64,000 nucleotides of DNA. Source: Oscarella lobularis. Its lineage: Eukaryota > Porifera > Homoscleromorpha > Homosclerophorida > Oscarellidae. The stretch lies in NCBI RefSeq assembly GCF_947507565.1, contig NC_089179.1:2373747-2437746 (forward strand), written 5' to 3'. A program made the position numbers and the translations under genes. The notes beneath the pieces are model-generated. The model was not told the origin of the DNA. It was given only the letters and a program-made list of their open reading frames with translations, and did no database searches. This document shows, piece by piece, positions 1 to 9,559 of the stretch. Position 1 is the first letter of the stretch. Each line of letters starts with the position of its first letter.

Positions 1-481
1 GTGACCCGGGCGAGAAGGGTCAGGTCAAACGCCCTATGTCTAATTGTTGCCGTAGGAATGCGGAAGCCCCAATTATCCACTTAGCTTGATTGTGACGTAA
101 TTGACTACACGGTCGACCAGCACACAATACATGGCTTTGAAGTTGTATCTAGGCTTCGGCGAATGCACGTACGTGGAGATCGTCGACTTTTGAACCTTCG
201 TCGACGCGCAGCGAGCTTGATATTTGGAAGGTAATCGTCGATCGTCGGGATAGAAGTTTTCGATGGGAAGCTTCGCAGCTGAGAAGTCCATTGCTTTTTC
301 TATCGCCGCGTTCGATAAAGGTCCCTTCTTTCGAGGCTCAGATATTGCGTGCCAGTAAGTACCACGTAATTAATTTGATAGCGACGTCACAGAGGTCTCG
401 GCCTGTGATTGAGCCGCACTGTACAGTGCGGCGGCAACACTTAGACACGGCGTTTGACCTGACCCTTCTCCCCCGGGTCAC
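1..481. mobile_element. MITE with ~33-bp terminal inverted repeats
   Basis: Bases 1-33 begin GTGACCCGGGCGAGAAGGGT and are matched in reverse complement at 449-481 with one mismatch. Weaker inverted similarity continues inward (GTCTAATTGTTGCCG against GTCTAAGTGTTGCCG). The interior has only short shadow ORFs, so this is a non-autonomous element. A partial copy of the end motif (GTGAAGGGTCAGGTCA) follows at 482-497. The left flank lies outside the window, so the target duplication cannot be tested and the superfamily is unknown. Confidence 0.65.
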
Positions 482-517
482 GTGAAGGGTCAGGTCACCT
501 GACTAGTGCAAGGTAGG

Positions 518-735
518 CTGGCTAAAATGCGGAAGCGGTTGAAATGGCAGACCGGCTGAAATGAGAAAGCGGCTAAAATGCGAAAGCGGCTGAAATGCGA
601 AAGCGGCTGAAATGAGAAAGCGGCTGAAATGCGAAAGCGGCTGAAATGAGAAAGCGGCTGAAGTGAGAAAGCGGCTGAAATAGCAGACCGGCTGAAATGC
701 GAAAGCGGCTGAAATGAGTAAGCGGCTGAAATGCA
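518..735. repeat. 17-bp minisatellite
   Basis: About a dozen tandem copies of a 17-bp unit close to GCGGCTGAAATGCGAAA, with C/G and G/A variants. Because 17 is not a multiple of three, several frames stay open on the minus strand and give repetitive apparent proteins that should be ignored. Confidence 0.9.
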
Positions 736-1203
736 AGAGTGCCTTTTTGGCACGGATAACGCGCCATACAGAACACATGTCTCTATATCATTTGCTACTG
801 AGTTAAATCACATTACTTATTCTGCAGACCTAGAAGTGGAGTTTAAAAGCCTTGAAATTGGAGACGTAATAGGAGAAAGCAAATTTGGAAAGGTGTTTAA
901 AGCATTGTGGCCTTTCTCGCCGGTGGCTGTTCAGGAGATGAAAATTGGCAGCGCGCGCTCATTTGATCCCGTCTAAGAAATTAGTATTTTTTTGTAAAAT
1001 GAAACAGCAATTCCCCAGCATAAAAGTTATTATTTGTAACTCAATTCTGGCAGCTACCTGAATCATACAAATATCGTTCGCTTCTTCGGATATTGCATAA
1101 AAGATGAGTCTGTGTACTGGATTACGCAAATGATCGATGGTTTTGATCTCAATACTATAATTTTGCACAAACCTGACATAAGTAGACTAAGCTTCTTGAT
1201 TTA
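731..1203 (+). pseudogene. protein kinase domain fragment (tyrosine-kinase-like)
   Basis: Two blocks read as the N-lobe of a eukaryotic protein kinase. The first (about 830-970) has a glycine-rich loop, IGESKFGKVFKA, and a beta-3 stretch VAVQEMK in which the usual lysine of VAVK reads Q. The second (about 1055-1203) reads LNHTNIVRFFGYCIKDES and VYWITQMIDG, the alpha-C to hinge region. A GT at 971 and AG near 1053 could bound a short intron, but the two blocks do not join in frame through them and the second block ends in a stop before the catalytic loop. No HRD or DFG motif is present. Probably a broken piece of a TKL/RIPK-like gene. It is the only host-gene-like sequence in the window. Confidence 0.6.
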
Positions 1204-1982
1204 ATGTGTATCAGTATGTTACACTGTACTCTAGATTTCAATTGACATTAATAGTCAGAATGTCATAGGGTTTAAAACAGCTGTAGGTTTTTTTTGATAT
1301 TAAACCAAGCAATATTTTGGTATCAAGAAACAGATGAAACATCTGTTTTCATTTTAAAAAAACTTTATAGATAGATTGGCCAGTAGTTCGTGTTCGTATC
1401 TGTGACATGGGAATTGCGGGCATTCGTTGAGAAGGTTGCGTCACCGTGACAGATGTGAAACAGATGTGCATCGGATCCGGTCCTCCCCGACACAAAGTCT
1501 GCCAATGCGTTCAAAAGATCTCTGACCGTTGCCTTGTCGTGAAGTGAAGCCAAGCGAAAGGCCCACCATGTCGTACGTCGTTAAGGAACTGTTCGCTTGG
1601 CCACTTATTTGTGTTGATTAAGCAATTTCCAACTTCTGTTCGAGAGTTTTGCTGCGTTGTGGCTGCGCTCGAAAGTGACGACGTCCGCTGAATGAATCGA
1701 GAACGTTTTTCGTCTTCGCGTGTCGAGGAAATAGCGTAATCGCATTGCGTCAAAAAATCAGAACGGCGTATGTTCTCCTCGACACGTAAATGGATAGTCG
1801 CACAAGGCGACGAATGTTTTCGACTCATTTCTGCGGGCGTCGTAAAGTGGGGTCTCTTTCAAGGCACTTCGGTGGCCGTTGAGGCCAAAAAAGTTGCGTA
1901 GCGTGCGCGCCACCACGCCAACGTTTACCACGCTGGAAAGGTTCAGGGCTACAAGGTAGTTCGACCCGACCGTTTCCCCGAG
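1204..1982. other. no recognisable feature
   Basis: Open stretches on the minus strand (1365-1553, 1511-1828) have no family motif I recognise. Around 1950-1987 the sequence faintly resembles the MITE end at 449-481 (CCCGAGTCACGTG), too weak to call. Confidence 0.3.
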
Positions 1983-2445
1983 TCACGTGGCAGATTTTGC
2001 AAAATATCGCTTGTTAGATGAAGGAATCAGAACTAGAAAGGCTCCAACTGCTTTACGTATGTTTGCAGCGTAATCTGTGACAAATGCGACGACCTTTTCT
2101 TTTTTTATGTCCCGCGCTTCAGTAACGTTTACAAACCCAGCCGCGACGTTTTTCGAAGTGAGATCAATAGAGAAATCGATGGTCTCGAGAACGTACGAGC
2201 GAAGGTTCCAGTCACGGTCCACGTAGTGACAGGTTATAGATAAATACTCTTGGGTAGCCCGCGACGTTCAGATGTCGCATGTAAGTGCCACCAAGGAAAC
2301 CAACCGAAAGATCACTTTTGATTCTCTGGACCACGTTTGCTTACAATTTTGGGAGTTGCGCTTCCATCACAGTTTTGCGGCTCGGGTCAGCTAGCGCTTT
2401 GATTGGTTGGAAATTTTCTCGCAAACCAGTTTCAATACCGGTTTG
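1983..2445 (-). pseudogene. hAT-type (ZBED-like) transposase remnant
   Basis: Read on the minus strand from about 2445 down, the translation follows the start of a hAT transposase catalytic region: an ADPSRKTVMEAQLPKL block, then VSLVALTCDI followed by a stop where the conserved Trp of the D-x-W-T-S motif should be (TGG to TGA near 2268), then TSRATQEYLSITCHYVD, then SYVLETIDFS and KVVAFVTDYAANIRKAV. The last block carries the typical VTD-NAAN signature with N changed to Y. There is another stop near the start and at least one frameshift. No BED finger or dimerisation region is visible. Clearly dead. Confidence 0.7.
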
Positions 2446-2960
2446 ACGCCCTTTTTCCTGGCGGCAGTCGATTCAGCAATTTATTTCTGGCAATGAAATT
2501 TATTTCTGGCTCGCGTGACGTCACGGCGTTCAAGATTGCAGAGAAAGCCTCGCGATCGCCTTTCTTCTTCTTTTCGGCATCGTTTGTCGTTTCGCGACGC
2601 CGGCTTAGCGTAGATTATCCAAGAAAGAACCCGACGTGTACGATAGACTTGCACGTTCGCTGAGAAAAATGGCTATCCGCGAGCACCGTTATCGAAATGA
2701 CTCCTACGTGGCTACGCAGTTAAATCTAAAAGGCTCTAGCGCCTAATCTGCAGCGATCAATGCTTTTTTGGAGCGTAGGTTCGCTGCGTAAAAACCCGCA
2801 TGGGCGAAAACGGACAATGGCGTCCTCCAATCGACCACAGGATGAGCAAATATGCGAAGCAAACGGCAGACAAAGCGAAAGGAAGACGAAAAAGTAAGCT
2901 AGAGTTCATGCAGAGTACAAAGAGAAAAGAATTGCCGCCTTTCTTCCAGACCTAAAGTCA
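2446..2960. other. unassigned spacer between hAT remnant and DUF6589 fragment
   Basis: ORFs here have no recognisable domain. Around 2900-2950 the plus strand reads AEYKEKRIAAFLPDL, which may be a degraded upstream piece of the DUF6589 gene that follows. Confidence 0.3.
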
Positions 2961-2963
2961 CGA

Positions 2964-3290
2964 GTGTGTTTTCACAGTGGTAGGCAGCAATTTGATCACG
3001 ACTCTTACACAACTAATGATGTTTCGCCTGCAGTAACGGATAGTGTCCTGGAGTACGTTCGAGACATAGTAGCAATGACACTCATTGAGAGAGACTTCCG
3101 AGACGCTGGCAAAGAAATGGACGGAGACCGACTTTTCCGTCTGTGGAAAGTAAAAATGCTATATTTTAAGGCATTCAACAGGCACAAATATGCTCTTCAA
3201 TCTCTACGATATCAGGCGGACCAGTATGCCCTACTCAGCCCCGTCGACGCGCACCGGCAACGTTGGAACCGGTATTTTAATACACACGGC
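2964..3290 (+). pseudogene. DUF6589-family protein, C-terminal region, first part (interrupted)
   Basis: The translation carries the DUF6589 C-terminal signature: EMDGDRLFRLWKVKMLYFKA, then NRHKYALQSLRYQADQYALL, then RWNRYFNTHG. DUF6589 proteins are large, occur in high copy in invertebrate and fungal genomes, and are suspected transposon products. The reading frame is broken at 3290 by insertion of element A and resumes at 7207 after the duplicated target site. The N-terminal zinc-finger region and the GDQLT region expected upstream are absent, so the gene was already 5'-truncated or degraded. A fuller relative lies at 51611-55073. Confidence 0.75.
3283..3290. repeat. 8-bp target-site duplication of element A (left copy)
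   Basis: CACACGGC here is repeated exactly at 7199-7206. The two copies bracket the inverted repeats of element A. Confidence 0.9.
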
Positions 3291-3680
3291 AGCAGGGGGG
3301 ACTTTCACTGCGCATGTGTGCGTTGCTAGGTTTTTCGCGGAACTGCGATCGCATCTTTTCCTGTCTTTTCCTCACTTCTCTCTTACGTCTTAAGTCTAAG
3401 GGGCTATTCTAAGGCAAATTTCTTGAGAAGAGAAAGTGAGAGGCAGCCTCAATTGTCAGTTTACGCCCAGCTTTGGTCGGTTTGAGTTTATCTCTTTTTG
3501 TAACGTACCTGCAAGCTCTTTTCTTGTTTCGTCCAGTTCTCTGACGATACCGGATTTGCATTATTTACCTTTTTGACTAGTGTACGTACACAGAAGCGAC
3601 GAATTAGAAGTATCCATTGCTCAAAGTACTTGTCCATATAGTCCATATAACTAGCATATTTTAATTGGCGAATCTTCTAG

Positions 3681-6600
3681 TTATTCATGATTGTTCTTTT
3701 GGGCTTTATTGACGTACTTCGGCTTGACTCCTGCAGGAACGAATGTTTTGAGTTTTGCAACAAGTTGATTAATCAGGTCCTGAGAGGAGTAATAGTCAGT
3801 CTCTTCTTCTGCTGCTGCTTCTTCTTCTTGTACTTCTAGATCATTGTTCCTCTCATCTTCATGGAGCTCCTGGACTTCAGCAGCTTCCCCACTGTCCTCC
3901 ATCAAAGTCTGGTTAAATTTTTCACACAGTTTGCGAATGGCGTTTAGGAGAAAACGATCGCAGTGGACGCAATGACCGTTTCTGGCGCACTGCAAATGAA
4001 ATGAGTGGCCACAAGTCATCAGAATAGCTTCTTCTGCTCTATCAACCACAGTGCAGTTCTTATTGTCGCAAACGTATTCATTTGATGGTGGCACATCTGT
4101 TGAGTAGCCCAACGGAAAAGAACGTTCATCGAACGGTGAGTCCAAAACAGGAAGTTTAAATGTTGTTTTCTTTTTCGTCTTCTGTATTTCGTGAGCCTCT
4201 CCACTTCGTCGATAAATTTGCCCAAAAATGTCCACAAGAAATTCGGCGGTTTTTCCAGCCAAGTGAGTTGCATTGAACTTATGCGGCTTTTTCATTAACG
4301 GTTTTAAAAAGTTCTCAGCGAATTCCGAGTCAAATTTTCGAGCACTTAGAACCTTGGCAATTTCTTCAATCTGCTCAGCAGTTGACCAAGACGAGCTGTG
4401 CATTCGAAGCATTGAGTGGAATATTTCAACTTTTTTTTCCGTGAAAATGTTAAGGTGATTTGAAAACAGCGCCTTCCACTCTGGTATGACCGTTTCATAA
4501 TGTAGCATATCGCTAATAATCGAAACCATTGATCTATCGTAGTGATGTCGTTTCTGGACTACAAACATAAAGGAGAGACGCACCATCGATTTCCTCCACA
4601 GATCGTAATTGCTTCCTCTGATTATTGTGGAGTAGAAGAAAACGACTAGCGGAACCAGGTCTTCAAGAAGGTGTTTGAGCAGAGCGAAGTCCGCGTCTTT
4701 GCACAGCCTGAAATTCTTTAGCACATCTTTTCTCACAATAAGCCAGCCTCCCATTAGTGCTGCAAGAAGAGTAAAAATTCTTTGAAAGCTGGGCTTCTTC
4801 GGGAGCACTTTTTTCTTTCCGAACAGGTATTTAAACGTTTCTGTGAAAATTTTATGATAAATAAATATCTATTGGAATTTGAACTTAGATACTTTCGAAT
4901 ATTGGATGATAAAGACTCAGAAGATTTTGTGCAGCATTCAGGTAAATATGAAATGGTCCGAGCACTGGAATCAGTGAACGGTATGATGTTGGCTCTTTCT
5001 CTCTCTAATAAATTTTATTTACAGATAAATTTTAATTATATGCTCTACCTTGGCAATCAATTTCTTGAAGGAGAAAAACGTTGGCCAATCTCCAAGAAGG
5101 GGTAATGCGTTTACTTCTAAGTAGTGCTTTAGGGGAGGATGATTTTTTAGGACGATCTCTAGCACTTCCTTGTAATCACGTGATGAATGCAGCTGGTGTT
5201 GAATTTCTTCCAAAAGGCAGACACTTTTCATGAGGTCCAAGTCTCGACGATCAGGGGAAGTGTAGCACCTAAACAAATATTTATTTCAACACGATCATAA
5301 TTATTTAGTTACCGCATATTTTCCAAAGATTGGATTATATCAGAAGTGTCAATTTTTAAGAAAGGTTCTGGTACACTCTCCATCCACGTGTAAGAAAAAA
5401 AGGTCGCCAGGTTTGATTCAAAATAATCCACAACTCTCCCCGTGTTCACCATTCCTCTGACACTGGAGCGCGTTGGCATATAGTGTATAGGCTCCGTTGG
5501 CAAAGAAATACTAGGCACACTTGTGTGGATATCAGCTAGACAAGTGGCCATATGGATGGCAGTTGAAGTCTGTCCAGACGTTGGCCGCGGGATGGTATGA
5601 ATTGTGTGGTAGTCGTCAATCATCAAAAGAACACACTGTTTTTGTGTTCTAGCATTTTCAATGAGCTGGTCAGCTATCATTTTGTTGTCGATGCTCAATG
5701 CTTTCTTGAATCTTCTAATAGTCTTTGGATGGCCGCAAATGCCAAGAGCTCGACCACATTCCAAGGCCAAATTGGAGCATCCCGACAGTGACAGGTGCAG
5801 TCCAACGTCGTTTGCAAGAACTGTGTTTCTCTAGATCAAACATTCGTTTATATAAATTTGTATACATAATACACAGAACTGCACCTGGTTGCAAAAATAG
5901 GCGTATCGATGTAATTCGGCAACAACTCGCTGCTGCCGTAAGTCTTCTCTTTTGTCACTTTGCGCGTAGTCTCCCTGCAGGGCACTGTCGACCATTTCGA
6001 ACAACCCTGGAGCATGGTTTTCAGCAAAGGCTTTCATTGCGTCTACGCTGTAAAGTTTGGAAGTGCCTTCAGTACTGTTGTGCTCTGATAACGCTCTTTG
6101 AAATCGCCTAACAAGTTGAGGAAAATAGCCTAAATTATCATGGTCACGTGAAAGTAGTTAACATTATTTATTTGAGTACCGTTTTTCTCCGATCGCAGCC
6201 TTTCTGTCTCCCTCCTTAGCAGCTGATTTTCGTCTTCTAGGCTCCTCAATTGTCTTTCCATGTCAATAAGTCGTTCGTTTACGTCCTCGGCGGGAGCATT
6301 CTGCGTTTTCATGCCAAATGTGAATAGATTGTTTGCTTATCTTTAGGCTTACTCGTGCTGGCTGCAAAAGAGCTTCATTGGATAGCCGAGAAACGTCCAA
6401 AGGCGCGACGGCAGCTACTCTTTTAGCCGGAGATTGGTAAAAAGAGTGATCGATCACTTCGGGAAGAGAGTCTGCTTCGACGAAGTGCTTCGCGCACAGG
6501 TAAGCCGCAACCTCGTGAGTAACGTCGTTGAGAACGGAAAGAAGGCGTTCTGGACACGCCCGAAGGCCCCCGGAACAGCGATCGCGATCGGTTACTATGG

Positions 6601-6781
6601 CACATCGATGGTGCTGTTTCGATAGCGCTTCCGCGTGGCGAAGGCACAACGAAACTGGCTCAAGGAATCCACGCTGACGAGCGTCCTTTTCAGAATAGCA
6701 GCGGATGACCCCGAAGCAAGGCGTCGCTAGCGAGTTTTCACGGCTTGGATCGTGGTGGCACACGACTTGTGCAGAAGACAT
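3681..6781 (-). CDS. element A putative DDE-like transposase with C-terminal RING-like domain
   Basis: Multi-exon minus-strand gene. Approximate exons: 6781-6363 (Cys/His-rich N-terminus starting MSSAQVVCHHDPS, with VSLCLRHAEAL); 6306-6180 (coiled coil, heptad-like ERLIDMERQLRSLEDENQLL); 6125-5890 (ends RYAYFCNQ); 5832-5312 (MIDDYHTIHTIPRPTSG and STAIHMATCLAD); 5268-5052 (CYTSPDRRDLD to LLGDWPTFFSFKKLIAK); about 5000-4890 (LGPFHIYLNAAQNLL); 4845-3681. The last exon holds GGWLIVRKDVLKNFRLCKDA and, at roughly its residues 245-285, a C-x4-C...CGHSFHLQC-x4-C-x2-C RING-like cluster followed by an acidic tail. MIDD, GDW and the NAA(E/Q) position are candidate catalytic acids, but copy 1 has Q where copy 2 has E. 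Splice ends are read by eye. Function as transposase is inferred from position inside the TIRs. Confidence 0.7.
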
Positions 6782-6981
6782 GAGTAAAGGTACGCCAGAC
6801 AGGTGATCGATTCCACCCGCCTTCTGAAAATGCCTTTCGCGGGTTTTCTTACGACGCGAAATGTTATTAGAACGGCGCGAAAGCGATTAGGACACTATGT
6901 TTGTGTCAAGAGAAGGCGGCAGCGAATTTGCGGCCCCGTTCGCTCTGTTTTAGATCATCGCGAACTCTTTCGACGCGTTTT

Positions 6982-7018
6982 GTGAAAATAGCACCCCCTT
7001 AGAAAAAAATAGCCCCCT
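6982..7018 (-). promoter_or_regulatory. conserved upstream motif of element A (copy 1)
   Basis: On the minus strand this reads GGGGGCTATTT, a short variable spacer, then GGGGGTGCTATTTTCAC, some 200 bp upstream of the start codon. The same paired motif occurs at 34079-34115 upstream of copy 2 in a region that otherwise differs, so it has been retained. A promoter or transposase-binding role is a guess. Confidence 0.45.
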
Positions 7019-7198
7019 TCCCATTCAAAAGATCCTTTATCTGGGCAGCGTTTAGAGGCGGTCGCGACCTTATCAGATAAGGTAGTAGCTTATCACAAGA
7101 TGTTTCTCTTAACATGTCGACATTGACGCGAAATCCGCGTTTTTTATTGGCTCCCGCCTAAATGTTTACGCACATGCGCAGTGAAAGTCTCCCCTGCT

Positions 7199-7602
7199 CA
7201 CACGGCGGTCGGCGAAAGAACATCCCTTTAGACTTAATGCTTGAGCATAAAAACAATTACCTCAAGGACGCTCTACGTCACCAACGAGCTAACGTCAAGT
7301 TTGAGTCAGCAAAAATTACAAGTCGTGCTGGAGTCGAAATCCAGAAAGTTCTTTACAACATTGACGCCGAAACATCAATTCCAGAACAGTCGGGAAAGCA
7401 CAAAGACGTTGAACGATCTGGACATATCAGAAAAGTAACTGACATAGCTGTCCAAAATCGTCTACTAGTGCACCATCCAGGCCGAAAAATGTCTTCTTTC
7501 CCAGTGTACAAAAGTCCTTTGTCATTGCTACAAAAACAAAAATTGCTAGACTGGATTGCTAAGCATAGGAGCTTATTTCACGATATGTACGAAAATAAAT
7601 AA
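7199..7602 (+). pseudogene. DUF6589-family protein, C-terminal region, second part
   Basis: Begins with the second copy of the 8-bp duplication, then continues the DUF6589 signature: GRRKNIPLDLMLEHKNNYLK, the counterpart of the DLYIEHLNN block near 54670 in the fuller gene. It ends in a natural stop at 7602 after LLDWIAKHRSLFHDMYENK. Frame and sequence continue directly from 3290 once element A is removed. The stop lies only about 20 bp from the stop of the convergent RecQ-like gene. Confidence 0.75.
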
Positions 7603-7621
7603 ATGCTTCTTATGATTCTAT

Positions 7622-9287
7622 TCAAATGTGAGTTTGCTCCAGAACGCGTGTTAGTAGGCTAAAAATGGCATCGATGCATGCATTACGTGGTATGTCGACG
7701 AAAGATGGTATGTCACGCGGATGGCAGAAGTTCTTGGCATTCTCGACTAATTGATGGATGACATATTCTGGCAAAAACTGAATGCCTTCATGCCCTTCAA
7801 TTTCAAAGACATACTCGCGCAGTTCGGATGCTAGTACTTCTTTCTTCGATGCCGTCCAGCAATTGACCACGTCATCACGTACGAGAGAGCTGACATTAAC
7901 AATACTCGTGCCCCAATACAAAGGACAGTCACCACAGATGCAATCTGCAGCGCAAATATCGCAGCAGTCGTGCGTGCCGCACACTTTGCTCACCGCAACA
8001 TTCTTTTCAAGAAAGTGAGCCAACATCAATTTGCGATGGCATTGCTGAGATGACTGCAAGAGAAACTGGTCCATTTCGGAGCGTACATGCCTTCCCAAAG
8101 ATCTATTCCACAATAGTATAGAAACACTCGGCTTTCCGTCTCTCCCGGCACGTCCTAATTCTTGCTGGTATTCTTCGATAGAGCAGGGAGGACCGTAGTG
8201 AATTACCGTGTACAGTCCCTTGATGTCGACTCCTAGTCCCAAAGCAGTAGTTGCAAATATAACTCTAATGGTGCCTTCGGCGTTTTTGAGAGATAGAAGA
8301 ATGTTTGCTTTTGTTGCTTCAGCCGAGATTGAATGGAACATAGCAAAAAGACGGTTCTCTACTAGACGCTCGCTTTTGTCTTCATGATATCCGTGATCGC
8401 CCAATCGAGACTGAAATAAAGTAAACAGCAAGGAACATGTATCGGTAGATTTGCAATATACAACCACTCTTGGGCAGTTGTGTCGTTTTGCTCGGAGAGC
8501 GTCGATCAAAGGCGCAAAAACGTGCTCTATGTCGCCATCAACTCTGCGAACGACAGTCCTGACATTTTCCCTGTCCGGACTAGAGATTATCTGCTTGCAC
8601 GCTGGCATGCCTAATTGCAGAATTAATTTAGCTCTAAATTTGAGTGGTACCGTAGCTGTCAGGGCAAGGAGGGGTACTTTTCCGAGTAGTGCTCGTATTT
8701 CACCTACTCTCCCGCACCAAGGCCGGAACGCTGACTTAGCTTTATCGGTGGAGCAACCCCTAGAAGAGCAACATCACGCAGTGTGACCTTCAGCATTATT
8801 CCTACGTATCCACTCACCATTCGATCACGGTATGCACCTCGTCTGCAACGACAGCTATCACGTTCTCCCGAATGTGAGGAAGATGCAAGAACGAACTCCA
8901 CTTGTCGTTGCTTAGGAACTTTTCGGGGCTCCCATAGACGAGCTGCATTTTTCCTTCTTGAATCAGATCGTCGTCGGCGTTAGAAACACCGATTGCAGCA
9001 GCGGGGACTTCCTTCGAGCGAAGCCACTCGATTTGATCACAGATCAGTGCCTTTAGTGGACTGATAACGACGACAATAGGGTCCCGCTTTCTTCGCAGCG
9101 TCTCTGCTACGGTAGGGAGAGCCTGATAGATGAGAGACTTTCCAAAACCGGTTGGAAAGCTGCCAAAAACATCTTCTCCGCGAGTGACTGCTTCGATGCA
9201 GGTACGCTGCTCTCTTCGAAGAGCAGCGATGCCGAATTTTCGACAAACGGCAGTAAACGCTTCGTCAAGGAGGCAAGCCTCTTCCAT
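7622..9287 (-). CDS. RecQ-like SF2 DNA helicase, apparently intact
   Basis: Two exons: 9287-8818 and 8759-7622. The donor is ATG|GTGAGT and the acceptor CTTCTAG, joining in frame as E-W-G-C across the Trp codon. Motifs in order: Q-motif-like FGIAALRREQ, Walker A GSFPTGFGKS, Ia VVVISPLKALICDQ, II VVADEVHTVIEWG (DEVH box), III LALTATV, IV VVVYCKSTDT, V TTALGLGVDIKG, VI QELGRAGRDG, then a Cys cluster CGTHDCCDICAADCICGDCP resembling the RecQ zinc-binding domain. About 535 residues; no HRDC or winged-helix domain is evident. All catalytic residues are present. Genuine RecQ proteins unwind duplex DNA 3'-5'. This short form, with other copies at 33 kb, 50.7 kb and 62 kb, behaves like a mobile or amplified gene. 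It is convergent with the DUF6589 gene and starts about 140 bp inside a hairpin terminus (9440-9497). Confidence 0.85.
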
Positions 9288-9439
9288 AGTAGAACGGCTG
9301 ACGTAGAGAGCGTAACGCAGCGCTACGGACGCTGATTACATTAGCAGAGCTCGACGCTGATTGTCTGACCGTTCTTGGAAAGTAGCGCTCTCATTGGATA
9401 ATTAGCGGTCAAAGGAACCGCGCTCTACTATACAAGTTG

Positions 9440-9497
9440 CCCAGACTCTCTCCCAGCCGCGTAGCGCGCGTGGAGAGAGTCTGGGTTTCCGAGGCTA
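9440..9497. repeat. terminal hairpin upstream of the RecQ-like gene
   Basis: CCCAGACTCTCTCC (9440-9453) pairs with GGAGAGAGTCTGGG (9472-9485) around a CG-rich loop containing GTAGCGCGCG. It is followed by TTTCCGAGGCTA, ending at 9497. On the other strand this reads TAGCCTCGGA...CCCAGAC, the same start as the terminal repeats of the 544-bp element at 63098-63641. It is therefore probably the right-hand terminus of a transposable unit. Confidence 0.7.
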
Positions 9498-9559
9498 GGA
9501 GTCAGTCGACTTAGCGTTGCTGCCACGTGCCTCCCAAACAAAGAAGAGGCATTCTCTTT

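Larger units (their letters stand above)
3291..7198 (-). mobile_element. element A copy 1: complete DNA transposon, 3908 bp, family unidentified
   Basis: The ends are inverted repeats of 28 bp with one mismatch, starting AGCAGGGGRGACTTTCAC and running through TGCGCATGTG (3291-3318 and 7171-7198). They are bracketed by a perfect 8-bp duplication, CACACGGC. Inside is one multi-exon gene on the minus strand. Removing the element and one duplication copy restores the DUF6589 frame exactly, so this is a bona fide insertion. An 8-bp duplication is typical of hAT and P superfamilies, but the protein has neither a hAT dimerisation region, a BED finger, nor the P-type motifs seen at 22095-24806. A second, truncated copy starts at 33898. 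Confidence 0.9.

Noticed and set aside
490-778. Three overlapping minus-strand ORFs of 67-91 residues with Phe/Ser/Gln repeats
   Set aside because: They are translations of the 17-bp minisatellite in different frames.
2403-2663. Plus-strand ORF of 86 residues
   Set aside because: It overlaps the hAT remnant on the opposite strand, shows no domain and is probably a shadow.
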